DNA of 64,000 nucleotides from AC-32 sp963765785. GTDB lineage: Bacteria; Actinomycetota; Thermoleophilia; Gaiellales; Gaiellaceae. Below are positions 18,238-26,933 of the stretch, one piece after another. The notes beneath the pieces were generated by a model. That model did not search any database and was not told the origin of the DNA. It was given only the letters and a program-made list of their open reading frames with translations. Within the stretch, counting starts at the first letter, position 1; the number at the start of each line of letters is the position of its first letter. The stretch lies in NCBI GenBank assembly GCA_963765785.1, contig CAVXXW010000008.1, positions 124,001 through 188,000 of the forward strand. Direction: 5' to 3'. The position numbers and the translations under genes are program-made.

Positions 18238-20181
18238 ATGCACGAGCCGGGCCACGAACACCACAGCCAGACGATCGAGTTCCCGCGCGAGACCGAGGGG
18301 CTGCCGGAGGCCCGCACGACCGAGTTGGTCGAGCTCGCCGACGGGGACGAGTTCGAGCTCAAGATCATCCCCGTCAAGAAACAGATCGGCGACGCGACCG
18401 TGCGGATGCTGGCCTACAACGGCTCCGTCCCCGGTCCGACGCTGAAGGTCCGGCAGGGCGCGACGATCACCGTGCACGTCACCAACCACGGCGATGTCGA
18501 CGCGACCGTCCACTGGCACGGACTGCGGCTCGAGAACCGCTACGACGGCACGCACGACACGCAGGCGCCGATCCCGGTCGGCGAGAGCTTCACCTACCAG
18601 GTGCACGTGCCCGACCCCGGCGCCTTCTGGTACCACCCGCACATCCGCGAGGACTACGGCCAGGAGATGGGGCTGTACGGGAACATCCTCTCCACCCCGA
18701 GCGAACCCGACTACTGGCAGCCGGCGAATCGCGAGCTCCTCCTCACGCTCGACGACATCCTGATCGAGGACGGCAAGATCGCCGCCTTCAGCGAGTCAGA
18801 GACGACGCACGTGGCGATGGGCCGCTTCGGCAACGTCATGCTCGCCGCCGGCGAGCCGGACCTTGCGCTCGAAGCCAAGCGGGGCGAGGTCGTCCGCTTC
18901 TACTTCACCAACACCGCCAATACCCGTGTCTTCAACGTGACGTTGCCGGGCGCGCAGATGAAACTGGTCGGCGCCGATGCCGGCCACTACGAGCGCGAGG
19001 AGCTGGTGGACGAGGTCCTGCTTGCCCCTTCGGAGCGTGTCATCGTCGACGTGCTCTTCCCGGGCGCAGGCGAGCTCGAGCTCCAGCACAAGACGCCAGA
19101 GCACACCTACCGGCTCGCGTCGATCACCGTTGTCGATGAGCAGCCGGAGCAGTCGTTCGCGGACGAGTTCGCCTACCTGAGTAGCCGCGACACGACCGTT
19201 CTACGCGAGCGGATCGAGCCTTTCCTCGAGGCGCCACCCGACAAGACGCTCTCGTTCACGGCCGAGATGGACATGGGTGTGCCGGAGGGTGTGCCGGTCG
19301 TTTACGTCTGCCCGATGCACCCCGAGGTCGTGAGCGACGAGCCGGGCAGTTGCCCGAAGTGCGGGATGAAGCTCCTGGCGCAGGCGGCGGAAGAGACCAC
19401 CTACGTCTGCCCGATGCATCCGGAGGTCACGAGCGACAAGCCCGACCGCTGTCCCAAGTGCGGCATGAAGCTCGTGCCAGCAAGCTTGGTCGAGGCTGGC
19501 AGCGAGCACGGCCACGAACACCACCATCACGACCACGGGGATCACGGCGAGGAGCACGAGCGCCATCACGGGCACGGACAGCACGGCCAGGGGGACGAGC
19601 ACGAGCACCACGGTCACGGACACCACAGCCACGTGCATGAGGCGGACGCGGAGAAGGAGCATCACGCTGGAGAGGGCCATGGCGAGCACGAGCACCACGG
19701 ACACGGCCAGCACGGCCACCACCACGGCGGACACGACCATGAGCACGTCGGGCATGAGCACGGCCACGACACGGCGCAGGGAATCGAGTGGGAAGACGAC
19801 ATGGTCGAGGTCAACCGCAAGACAACGCCGGCCAACATGCGCTGGAAGCTCGTCGACCGCGACACCGGCGCCGAGAACGCGCAGATCGACTGGACCTTCC
19901 ACGTCGGCGACCAGGTGAAGCTGCGCCTGGTCAACGAGATGGACTCAGACCACCCGATGCCGCACCCGTTCCACGTTCACGGGGCCGGACGCTTCCTGAT
20001 CCTCGCCCGCAACGACGTCGTCGAGCCGAACCTCGTCTGGAAGGACACGGTCCTTGTCCGCACCGGCGAGACCGTCGACATCCTGCTCGACGTCACCAAC
20101 CCGGGTCGCTGGATGGCTCACTGCCACATCGCCGAGCATCACGAGAGCGGGATGATGTTCAGCTTCAACGTCGAGCCCTAA
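18238..20181 (+). CDS. Multicopper oxidase with two heavy-metal-binding modules and a His-rich insert
   Basis: A 647-aa oxidase. Cupredoxin copper ligands are all present: HWHG (92-95), WYHPH (131-135), HPFHVH (576-581) and HCHIAEHHESGMM (628-640), giving the type 1 and trinuclear sites. Between the second and third cupredoxin parts is an inserted region absent from ordinary three-domain oxidases: two CPMHPEV...CPKCGMKL modules (about 355-380 and 388-413), the zinc-ribbon-like heavy-metal-binding domain usually seen in copper efflux proteins, then a stretch rich in His (38 His among residues 421-510). No signal peptide or Tat motif is seen, so a cytoplasmic location is possible. Likely role: Cu(I) oxidation and metal sequestration. 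Confidence 0.92.
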   Translation: MHEPGHEHHSQTIEFPRETEGLPEARTTELVELADGDEFELKIIPVKKQIGDATVRMLAYNGSVPGPTLKVRQGATITVHVTNHGDVDATVHWHGLRLENRYDGTHDTQAPIPVGESFTYQVHVPDPGAFWYHPHIREDYGQEMGLYGNILSTPSEPDYWQPANRELLLTLDDILIEDGKIAAFSESETTHVAMGRFGNVMLAAGEPDLALEAKRGEVVRFYFTNTANTRVFNVTLPGAQMKLVGADAGHYEREELVDEVLLAPSERVIVDVLFPGAGELELQHKTPEHTYRLASITVVDEQPEQSFADEFAYLSSRDTTVLRERIEPFLEAPPDKTLSFTAEMDMGVPEGVPVVYVCPMHPEVVSDEPGSCPKCGMKLLAQAAEETTYVCPMHPEVTSDKPDRCPKCGMKLVPASLVEAGSEHGHEHHHHDHGDHGEEHERHHGHGQHGQGDEHEHHGHGHHSHVHEADAEKEHHAGEGHGEHEHHGHGQHGHHHGGHDHEHVGHEHGHDTAQGIEWEDDMVEVNRKTTPANMRWKLVDRDTGAENAQIDWTFHVGDQVKLRLVNEMDSDHPMPHPFHVHGAGRFLILARNDVVEPNLVWKDTVLVRTGETVDILLDVTNPGRWMAHCHIAEHHESGMMFSFNVEP

Positions 20182-20336
20182 GCAGGCGAGCCATTCTCAT
20201 ATCTGTCGTCCGCTCGGCGGGTGGGCCGGAAACCGTATGAACAAGCCGCTCCCAACGGAATGGCTTGAGATTCTCAGATTTATCGTCCGCCGCACTCACG
20301 CCACCGATACCGCGACTGGACCGGACTGCGCCGCTT

Positions 20337-20666
20337 CTAGGAAACGAATGCCTGTCGAACAGATGCAGCTGTCCATCTGTTCGTGCCGTGAATCGTTGGA
20401 ACTTTCTCCGCGTTCAGCTGCTCGGCGATCTTCTCCAGCGACATCCGCTCCCTGAGCATCGCGTTGATCTTCTTGCGCCATGTGTAGTCACGGCGGTTGC
20501 AGAGCCGATGCGCAAGCCGGACGTTGTCGGCGGTGAGGTGACCTACGTGCATCTTCAGCCTCGGATAATGGTCGGCCGTCGGCTCCCAATCGGAGCTCAC
20601 CGCCGACCTCGCCTCGAAGTGCCTACGACCCCGGAAGCAGTAGCACTGGGGCATCTCGCAACGCAC
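20337..20666 (-). CDS. HNH-endonuclease-like protein with recombinase-type C-terminal helices
   Basis: A 109-aa frame from a GTG. It has a Cys pair (RCEMPQC), then PTADHYPRLKMHVGHLTADN and VRLAHRLCNRRDY, which match the HNH core (Asp-His, Asn, His-Cys-Asn) with zinc ligands. The C-terminus SLEKIAEQLNAEKVPTIHGT and NRWTAASVRQAF resembles the DNA-binding helix pair of serine recombinases. The frame is open about 24 codons further upstream without a good start, so the N-terminus may be longer or truncated. It is divergent from the ArsR operon, whose promoter overlaps its 5' side. Confidence 0.55.
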   Translation of the reverse strand: MRCEMPQCYCFRGRRHFEARSAVSSDWEPTADHYPRLKMHVGHLTADNVRLAHRLCNRRDYTWRKKINAMLRERMSLEKIAEQLNAEKVPTIHGTNRWTAASVRQAFVS

Positions 20667-20693
20667 GTCGATGAGTTGGCCATCGTGGGCAAG

Positions 20694-20744
20694 TTGCCAG
20701 GAACGCCTGATCGGTGCTATACATCTCTACAACTAAGCCGTTGT
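20694..20744 (+). promoter_or_regulatory. Promoter and operator of the ArsR-DUF2892-MMPL operon
   Basis: TTGCCA at 20694-20699, 18-bp spacer, TATACA at 20718-20723. Immediately downstream lies an inverted repeat ACAAC-TAAGCC-GTTGT (20729-20744), where transcription should start, so ArsR binding would block the polymerase. The half-site ACAACTA is shared with the palindrome at 27331-27368. Confidence 0.6.
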
Positions 20745-20762
20745 TGAATGTAGGAGACTGAG

Positions 20763-21104
20763 TTGCCACTACCCCATCCGATCCAAGAAGAGCTCGCGGA
20801 GCTCGTCGCCCGCCGTTTCCGGGTGCTGGCTGAGCCGATGCGCATTCGCCTACTCGACCACCTTCGCGACGGCGAGGCGACGGTCGGAGAGCTCTCCGAC
20901 GCCCTCGCGGCGTCACAGCAGAACGTGTCCAAGCACCTGGCCGTGCTGGCCGATGCCGGGATGCTCGGGCGGCGCAAGGAGGGCAACCGCGTCTACTACC
21001 GGATCGTCGACGAGAGCGTCTTCGCGCTCTGCGAGCAGGTCTGTGGCGCCGCCCAGCAGCGGCTGCGCGCGCTGCACGCGTTGGTCGAAGGCGTGAGCGT
21101 TTGA
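20763..21104 (+). CDS. ArsR-family repressor
   Basis: A 113-aa winged-helix regulator starting at TTG with GGAG six bases upstream. The DNA-recognition segment is ALAASQQNVSKHLAVLADAG and the wing is GRRKEGNRVYYRI. It lacks the metal site ELCVCDL in the recognition helix; its only Cys pair is in the last helix (ALCEQVCGAAQQ), the position used by some thiol- or metal-sensing relatives. It heads an operon with a DUF2892 protein (TGATG overlap) and an MMPL exporter, and probably represses its own promoter. Closely similar to the ArsR at 26934-27284. Confidence 0.9.
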   Translation: MPLPHPIQEELAELVARRFRVLAEPMRIRLLDHLRDGEATVGELSDALAASQQNVSKHLAVLADAGMLGRRKEGNRVYYRIVDESVFALCEQVCGAAQQRLRALHALVEGVSV

Positions 21105-21319
21105 TGGCACGGCGCTGGCCGCTCGAGCGCGTGCTGTTCGCGCTCGCGGGCTCGATGACGCTCTTGAGCGTGCTGCTCGCCGTGCTCGTCACGCCCTGGT
21201 TCCTGCTGCTGGCCGTCTTCGTCGGCCTCAACCAATGGCTGTTCGTCGGCGCCGGCTGGTGCCCGGCCTCGCTCCTGCTCGAGCGTGGCGCCGGAATCGA
21301 GACAGGCTGCCGTCAGTGA
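21104..21319 (+). CDS. DUF2892-family inner membrane protein
   Basis: 71 aa, ATG overlapping the ArsR stop (TGATG). Two hydrophobic helices (VLFALAGSMTLLSVLLAVLV and WFLLLAVFVGLNQWLFVG) lead to a Cys-Pro motif in GWCPASLLLERGAG. DUF2892 (YgaP-like C-terminal domain) proteins commonly accompany rhodaneses and ArsR-regulated sulfur genes. The next gene begins inside its stop codon, so the three genes are translationally coupled. Confidence 0.85.
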   Translation: MARRWPLERVLFALAGSMTLLSVLLAVLVTPWFLLLAVFVGLNQWLFVGAGWCPASLLLERGAGIETGCRQ

Positions 21320-23536
21320 GCACGCTCGCCACGACCGCACCACCGCAGGCGCCGGTCTCGGTGCAGCCTGTCGAGGTCGGCCCGCTCGGCCGGCTGGGCG
21401 GCTGGACTGCCGGCCATGTCCGCGCCGTCTCGATCGCCTGGTTGCTCGTCGCCGTCGCGCTCGCCGCCTTCGCGCCCAAGGTCGAGACGGCCCTTTCAGG
21501 AGCGGGCTGGCAGGCGAACGGCTCCGAGTCGGTGAAGGCGCGCGCGCCTGATCCAGCGCAACTTCGCCGGCCTCTCGAGCTCCGCGTTGATGGTCGTCGT
21601 CAACTCGCCACGCCATGACAGCGCGGCCGACCCCGCCTTTCGAGCAGACAGTTGCTCGCGTCGAGCGCATCCTGCGCCAGCGACTCACGCGTCGCCTCGG
21701 TGCAGGCACCGCAGCCCGGAGCGAGCATCTCGTCCGACGGCCATACCGCCGATCGTCATGGCCGGCGCGAAGGGCGACCCGACGGCGATGGTCGCCGCCG
21801 CCGACAAGCTCAAGTCGAAGCTGCACGCCGCCGGCGCTGCCGGCGTGACCGTCTCGCTGACCGGCGCGTCCGGCATGTGGAGCGACTTCAACACGGCCAA
21901 CCGCACGGCGATGATGAAGTCCGAGCTCTTCTCCTGGCCGGTGACGATGGCAATCCTCGTGCTCGCCTTCGGCTCGCTCGTCGCCGCCGGGCTGCCGCTG
22001 CTGCTGACGATCGTCGGGCTGATGGCCTCGGCCGGGCTGCTGACGCTGCTCACGCACGGCTTCGAGATTTCGATCTGGGCGATGAACTTCGCGCTCATGT
22101 TCGCGCTCGCGCTCGGGATCGATTACGCGCTCTTTGTCGTGCACCGCTTCCGCGGGGCCTTGTTCGGCTCGAAGCTGAGCGTCCGAGACGCGGTCGCCGT
22201 GACGATGGACACCGCCGGCAAGGCGGTCCTCTTCTCCGGCCTGACTGTCTTCGTCTCGCTCTCGGCCGTGATGCTCGTGCCCAGCCCCGCCTTCCGCTCG
22301 ATGGCCCTGGGGATCATGCTCAGCGTCGCCTTCGTGCTCGCCGCGACGCTGACGCTGCTGCCGGCGGTCCTGACGAAGCTCGGACCGAAGGTCGAGGCGC
22401 TGCCGCTTCGCTGGGTGCATTCGGGCGAGCACCGCTCCGCGCGCTTCGCGCGCTGGGGCGAGCGCCTCTGGCGCCACCCGCACATCTACGGGCCCGCCGC
22501 AACGCTCGTCCTCGTCCTCCTGGCGCTCCCGGTCATCGGCCTGAAGACCGGGATGCCGTCGATCAAGGTCGTCCCGAAGAGCGACGGCTCGCGCGTCGGC
22601 TACACCCAGGTGCAGCAGGCATTCGGCCCCGGGGCGCCTGGCGCGCTTCAGATCGTCGCGCCGCAGCACGAGGCCGCGGCAGTTGCTGCGGTCGCTCGCC
22701 GCGATCCTGGCATCGCCCGCGTCTCGCCGGTTCAGGTCGGCGGCAACGGTCTCGCGCTCGTGCAGGCGATCCCGACCACCGACCCCTCGAGCAAGGCGAC
22801 CGGACACACGATCGACCACCTGCGCAGCACATTGCCGGCTGGCGCGCTCGTCGGGGGAGCTGCGGCGGAGAACCACGATCTCGAGTCGGCGCTGGCGGCG
22901 AAGACCCCGCTCGTGATCGGCGTCGTGCTCGTGCTCGGCTTCCTGCTCTTGCTCGTGGCCCTGCAAGCGCCGCTGATCGCCGCACTAGGTGTGCTCACCA
23001 ACCTCCTCGCGACAGGCGCCGCCTTCGGGATCGGCCGGCTGATCTTCCAGAACGGGCACGGCGCCGGCCTGCTCGGCTTCGAGTCACAGGGATTCATGGA
23101 CGCCTGGGCGCCGGTGTTCTTCTTCGCGATGATCTTCGCGATCTCGATGGACTACACGGTGTTCCTGCTCTCCTCGGCCAAGGAGCACTGGGACCGCTCG
23201 CACGACGCGCGCGAAGCTACGGTCGGCGGGCTCGCCCACTCGGGCCGAGTGATCTTCGCCGCCGCCGCGGTGATGGTCGCGGTCTTCTTCACGTTCGCGC
23301 TCTCGGGGCCGCTGCCGCCGAAGGAGATGGGTGTCATCCTCGGCATCGCGGTGCTGCTCGACGCGATGCTCGTGCGCCTGGTGCTGATCCCGACACTGCT
23401 ACGCGTCTTTGGCCGTCATGCGTGGGCCCTGCCGCGCTGGCTCGACCGAGTTCTCCCGGATGTGCGCTTCGGACACTCTCAGTTTGGGTCCGAAACCGCC
23501 GGCGTCGACGCGCTAGCAGACGCTGCGCGGCGGTAG
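21316..23536 (+). pseudogene. MMPL-family exporter with four frameshifts near its 5' end
   Basis: Read across five segments this is a complete MMPL exporter of about 740 aa. The GTG at 21316 overlaps the DUF2892 stop. The frame gives PLGRLGGWTAGHVRAVSIAW to about 21540, continues in the next frame (LIQRNFAGLSSSALMVVVNS) to about 21640, then FEQTVARVERIL, then DSRVASVQAPQPGASISSDG, and from about 21755 the long frame IVMAGAKGDPTAMV with GASGMWSDFNTANRTAMMKS to the end. All four shifts behave like single inserted bases. The rest holds the GIDYALFVVHRFRG and SMDYTVFLLSSAKE proton-relay helices and is intact. Either an inactivated gene or a local sequence-quality problem. Confidence 0.75.
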
Positions 23537-24970
23537 GTCTGCGGGCACCGTCTCGAGATCAACGAATTCCCGGGCGAACTGCTCAAAGCGGTCGATGTCC
23601 CCTGGGGCGGAAGCCAGGCCGAGCGAGGCACGAACGGCACCCCCGGAGGGCAATCCAATCGCGTCGATGTAGTCGTCGAGCGTCATCCCTTCGCCGAACT
23701 CGCCGCCGACGAGCGTCTCGCGCGAGATCGTGAACGCGACCTCGCCGGCGCCAGGATTGCAGAAGCACCCGGTCCGCAACGAGATCATGTGCCTGCGTGC
23801 AACGCGGTCGACATAGCGCTCGTCGACAACGCGGCCGTCCGGATGGAGGAAGTTGAAGGCGACGGTGGCACCGCGATCCTCGCTGTTTCGGGGCCCGTAG
23901 ATGCAGGCCGCACGAGAGCCGTCCGAGTGCCGGAGAGAATCCAGCGTGTCGAGCAGCGAGCTCGCGAGCGTGTGGACATGCCGGTGGATCACCTCGATCC
24001 CGATCCGCTCGAGGAATCGCAAGCCGATCTCGACCGCAGGCAGGTTGAGGAAGTTGATCGTGCCGTCCTCGAAGTGCGCCGCGCCCGGAGCGGACTGGTA
24101 CCACTCGCGCTGAACAAAGGCGGCAACGATCGTGCCGCCGGAGAACCACGGCCGCTCGAGCTTGGCCAGCGCTTCTCGGCGCGCAACGAGGGCGCCGACG
24201 CCGGTCGGCCAGCCGAACATCTTGTAGAAGGAGAGGGCGACGAAGTCCGGCTTCACGCGGGAGAGATCGAGCCGGTTCGTGGGCACGTAGGCAGCAGCGT
24301 CGAGGAGGACGTCCCAGCCATGCTCGTGTGCCTGCTCGATCCAAGCGAGTGAATGCTGGACGCCGGAGAAGTTCGACTGGGCCGGGTAGGCGAACAGGTT
24401 GTTGTGCTCGCCGCCGACGTCGATCAAGTAGCGGGAAAACAGCGCCTCGTCGACCCGTAGCTCGGGGGCGACACTCGGCACGTAGGTCGTCTCGACGCCG
24501 CGCGCTCGGGCGAACTCGCGGATGCCATTGACGGAGTTGTGGTTGTCGAAGGTGAGCAGGAAGCGATCGCCGGCGCGGAACGGATAGGCCTCGCCGACCA
24601 GCCGCAGCGCCCCCGTCGCGTTCGGAGTGAAGATCGCAACGTACTCGTCCGTCGGCGCCCGGAAGAAGCGGAGCACCGCCGACCGGGCGGACTCCACTAG
24701 CGCGGTCATGGCCGCCGAGCTCGGGTTGAGCGAGTGCGGGTTTCCGAACACGGTCCCCTGCAACAGCTCCATGTGCTCGGCGAGCTGCGACTCGGCGTAG
24801 AGGCCGGCGCCGGTGTAGTCGAGGTAGACGTGCCCGCCCGCGTCGAGGCGGCCGAACTCGGTGCGACGCAGGTCGTGGAGCGAGGCCTCGACAGCGTCCG
24901 GCTCGGGCTGCGTTTTCGCCGGGAGAGGCGGGCTAGGCGTGGTGCACCTCGACGACCATCTCGATCGCAA
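23513..24970 (-). CDS. Class V aminotransferase-fold PLP enzyme, MoCo-sulfurase-like
   Basis: About 485 aa. It resembles the N-terminal cysteine-desulfurase domain of molybdenum cofactor sulfurases: YLDYTGAGLYAESQLAEH and GTVFGNPHSLNPSS at the start, the PLP-lysine loop LSFYKMFGWPTGVGAL, and a C-terminal GCFCNPGAGEV with the persulfide-carrying Cys. Such enzymes draw sulfur from cysteine and pass it as a persulfide. The C-terminal MOSC domain of eukaryotic sulfurases is absent. No ATG or GTG precedes the conserved start; TTG 24970, inside the upstream OsmC gene, is the best guess and the start is uncertain. It is last in the sulfur operon, and its 3' end overlaps the convergent MMPL gene by 24 bp. 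Confidence 0.82.
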   Translation of the reverse strand: MRSRWSSRCTTPSPPLPAKTQPEPDAVEASLHDLRRTEFGRLDAGGHVYLDYTGAGLYAESQLAEHMELLQGTVFGNPHSLNPSSAAMTALVESARSAVLRFFRAPTDEYVAIFTPNATGALRLVGEAYPFRAGDRFLLTFDNHNSVNGIREFARARGVETTYVPSVAPELRVDEALFSRYLIDVGGEHNNLFAYPAQSNFSGVQHSLAWIEQAHEHGWDVLLDAAAYVPTNRLDLSRVKPDFVALSFYKMFGWPTGVGALVARREALAKLERPWFSGGTIVAAFVQREWYQSAPGAAHFEDGTINFLNLPAVEIGLRFLERIGIEVIHRHVHTLASSLLDTLDSLRHSDGSRAACIYGPRNSEDRGATVAFNFLHPDGRVVDERYVDRVARRHMISLRTGCFCNPGAGEVAFTISRETLVGGEFGEGMTLDDYIDAIGLPSGGAVRASLGLASAPGDIDRFEQFAREFVDLETVPADLPPRSVC

Positions 24971-25397
24971 CGTCGAGCGAGGCAGAGACAAGGCACGTCT
25001 CCTCAGCCTGCTCGGCCAGCTGCCTCGCCAGGGACTCCTGGGCGGCATCGGTTTCGAGCTCAAGCCTGAGTAGCAGGCGCGTGAAGCCGAAGCGCCGGTC
25101 GCTACGCAAACTGCAGACGCCATCGGCGTCGACGCTCAGGCTGCTGTACTCGAGGCCGGCCCGCGCGGCGAGCCCGGTGAAGGTGACCGCAAGACAGGAG
25201 GCGGCCGCCGCGACGAAGAAATCCTCTGGACTCCAAGTCGCCGGGTCCTCGCCACCGTGAAAGACGGGCGGTGGCGCGATTTCGATGGACTGCTTGCCGT
25301 CGACGCCGGCAGCTACGCGGCGCCCTCCTTGCCACTCGATACGGAGAGGAAAGTGGAACTCCTTCGGCCGGACGATGGGTGTGGCGGCAGCGCTCAT
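24933..25397 (-). CDS. OsmC/Ohr-family peroxiredoxin-like protein
   Basis: 154 aa. OsmC-family proteins reduce organic hydroperoxides or act on persulfides using two cysteines. The first conserved Cys lies in FVAAAASCLAVTFTGLAARA and the second in QAEETCLVSASLD, the expected spacing. The glutamate-bearing segment WSPEDFF is also present. It begins in the stop codon of the thioredoxin gene (TGATG overlap), so translation is coupled. In this setting a role in handling peroxides or sulfane sulfur is likely. Confidence 0.88.
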   Translation of the reverse strand: MSAAATPIVRPKEFHFPLRIEWQGGRRVAAGVDGKQSIEIAPPPVFHGGEDPATWSPEDFFVAAAASCLAVTFTGLAARAGLEYSSLSVDADGVCSLRSDRRFGFTRLLLRLELETDAAQESLARQLAEQAEETCLVSASLDVAIEMVVEVHHA

Positions 25398-25960
25398 CAG
25401 TAGAGGCTCGCGGCCAGCTGGCGCCGGTAGCGCATCGTCAGCGGGTGCTCGTCGCCGAGGTCGCTGAAGAGGCCGACGGTCAGCATGATGAGTTGCTCGC
25501 GTTCTTCGCCGTTGGTTGCATTGATCGCCTCCAGCAGCAGTTGGAGCGCGCGTTCGTTCTCTCCGTGCTCGAGCGCGTCAACCACATCGGGCAGCTCGCC
25601 GCTCGCGCTCAGCTCGTTGATCAGCCGCTCGGTTGCGCTCGGCCCGGTGAGCTCGTCGAGGAATTGCGCCACTGCAGCGGGAGGCAGCGCGCCGACGAAT
25701 TCGCGTACGACCTCGCCGTTGCGGAAGGCCTTGACAGCGGGGATGCCTTGTACTTGGTAGCGGCCCGCGAGTTCGGGATTCGCATCGACGTCGACTTTGG
25801 CAAGCACGACCTGGCCTTCGCGTTCTTGTGCCTCCCGCTCGAGCACCGGGCCGAGCATCCGACAGGGACCGCACCAGGCCGCCCAGTAATCGACCACCAC
25901 CGGTACGTCCCGCGACCGCTCGAGCACCTCGCTTTCGAAGGTGTCGGTTGTCACGTCCAT
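25397..25960 (-). CDS. Thioredoxin with C-terminal helical extension (CnoX/YbbN-like)
   Basis: 187 aa. Residues 1-105 form a thioredoxin fold with the redox motif WAAWCGPC (Cys30, Cys33) and the cis-Pro of GIPAVKAF. The remaining ~80 residues (ATERLINELSASGELPDVVD and ALEHGENERALQLLLEAINA onward) form a TPR-like helical extension as in CnoX/YbbN chaperedoxins, which protect proteins from oxidation. Within this operon it likely reduces disulfides or persulfides made during sulfide oxidation. It starts 15 bp after the DUF2892 gene. Confidence 0.9.
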   Translation of the reverse strand: MDVTTDTFESEVLERSRDVPVVVDYWAAWCGPCRMLGPVLEREAQEREGQVVLAKVDVDANPELAGRYQVQGIPAVKAFRNGEVVREFVGALPPAAVAQFLDELTGPSATERLINELSASGELPDVVDALEHGENERALQLLLEAINATNGEEREQLIMLTVGLFSDLGDEHPLTMRYRRQLAASLY

Positions 25961-25975
25961 CGCCAGGCCCCCGCG

Positions 25976-26194
25976 TCAGTGCGGCAGCGGCCTGTGGCCG
26001 CGGCTGTCGAAGTGCAGCAGCACATACAGCGGACAGAAGCCGACCGCGCTGGTCGCGAGCATGATCGTGGCGACGATGACCAGAAGAATCCCTGCCACCG
26101 ATCCGATACCGATGACGAAGGCGATGATGATCGCTAGGGGCGCGACAAGAAAGCCGCGCAGCCTACGGTCGAATGTGCTCATGTTCTTATGCAT
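25976..26194 (-). CDS. DUF2892-family membrane protein (second copy)
   Basis: 72 aa with the YgaP-like layout: a basic head (MSTFDRRLRGFL), two hydrophobic helices (APLAIIIAFVIGIGSVAGIL and VIVATIMLATSAVGF), then the family's CPLYVLLHF end. AAGGGGG lies upstream of the ATG at 26194; a second ATG four codons later is possible. It overlaps the DUF302 stop by 8 bp. The other copy at 21104 sits in the paralogous ArsR operon. Confidence 0.85.
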   Translation of the reverse strand: MHKNMSTFDRRLRGFLVAPLAIIIAFVIGIGSVAGILLVIVATIMLATSAVGFCPLYVLLHFDSRGHRPLPH

Positions 26195-26627
26195 CTCGAA
26201 CCCCCTTTGGGTTTGTGCCGGCTGATTCGCTGTTTGCGGCGCGTGAGACGACGGCGCCGAGGCGCTCCTTCACCTCGGCCGCGAGACTTTCCAGGTGCTC
26301 GTTGTCGGCGATCGAGAGCATGGTCTCCGGGTCGACGGCCGAGATATGCGTCACGCCCTCGTGCTCGTAGACGACAACGTTGCAAGGAAGAAGGACGCCG
26401 AGTCCGGGCTCGAATTGGAGCGCGCGATGGGCAAGCGGCGGGTTACACGCACCCAGGATTAGGTACGGCTCGCCGTCAACCCCGAGCTTTTCGCGCAGCG
26501 TCGCCTGCACGTCGATCTCACAGAGAACGCCGAAGCCTTGCTTCGCGAGCTCAGCTCGCACGCGCTCGACCGCCTCGGCGAAGGACCGCGTCGTCGTCTC
26601 GTTCAGCGTGTAGCTACTGACGAGCAT
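26187..26627 (-). CDS. DUF302-family protein
   Basis: 146 aa of the DUF302 fold: FAEAVERVRAELAKQGFGVL near the N-terminus, then YLILGACNPPLAHRALQFEP, containing the conserved Cys-Asn-Pro, and LGVLLPCNVVVYEHEG with a second Cys. DUF302 proteins are common in sulfur-oxidation gene clusters and may bind heme or sulfur carriers; the role is not settled. ATG 26627 is preferred over ATG 26633 because AAGGAGG then lies 7 bases upstream instead of 1. It overlaps the glutaredoxin-like gene by 25 bp. Confidence 0.88.
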   Translation of the reverse strand: MLVSSYTLNETTTRSFAEAVERVRAELAKQGFGVLCEIDVQATLREKLGVDGEPYLILGACNPPLAHRALQFEPGLGVLLPCNVVVYEHEGVTHISAVDPETMLSIADNEHLESLAAEVKERLGAVVSRAANSESAGTNPKGVRDA

Positions 26628-26932
26628 TGGCATTCCTCCTTCAGATAGCGATGGCGCGCCTTCGCCGCCTTGGCTCGATGGGCGTCGGCACCCATGGGCT
26701 CCTCGAACTGCTCGCCGAGGAAGGCGAGGATGTTGTCCTCGCCGACGATGGCAGAGCCGTTCTCGAGCCGGAGGGCCGGGATCGTCTCTGAGCCGGTCAT
26801 CGAGGTGAGCGCGGTTCGCTCCGGTTGCTCGACCGGCACCTGGCGGTTGACGTAGTCGACGCTGAGCTCAGTCAAGCGCTCGCGGACGCGGCGTGAGGCC
26901 GGGCACCACTCTGTCTGGAATAGCTCGAGCAT
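26603..26932 (-). CDS. Glutaredoxin-like / GST N-terminal domain protein
   Basis: 109 aa. The first 75 residues are a glutaredoxin/GST-N thioredoxin fold with the redox motif TEWCPASRRVRERL (CPAS, a monothiol type), the cis-Pro GSETIPALRL and the E-D substrate pair in AIVGEDNILAFL. A short tail with a CQC pair (EECQCSSVATR) follows. Likely a cytoplasmic thiol-disulfide or persulfide reductase. It begins one base after the ArsR stop, so it is second in the operon. Confidence 0.82.
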   Translation of the reverse strand: MLELFQTEWCPASRRVRERLTELSVDYVNRQVPVEQPERTALTSMTGSETIPALRLENGSAIVGEDNILAFLGEQFEEPMGADAHRAKAAKARHRYLKEECQCSSVATR

Positions 26933-26933
26933 C

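Noticed and set aside
18796..19902. Minus-strand open frames opposite the multicopper oxidase, including a Val/Leu-rich one that looks like membrane helices
   Set aside because: The valine-rich stretch is merely the complement of the His-rich (CAC/CAT) codons of the oxidase insert.
20996..22966. Minus-strand open frame of 656 codons opposite the MMPL gene
   Set aside because: Composed of repetitive Arg/Asp/Glu/His sequence without motifs; the plus-strand MMPL reading is far more convincing.
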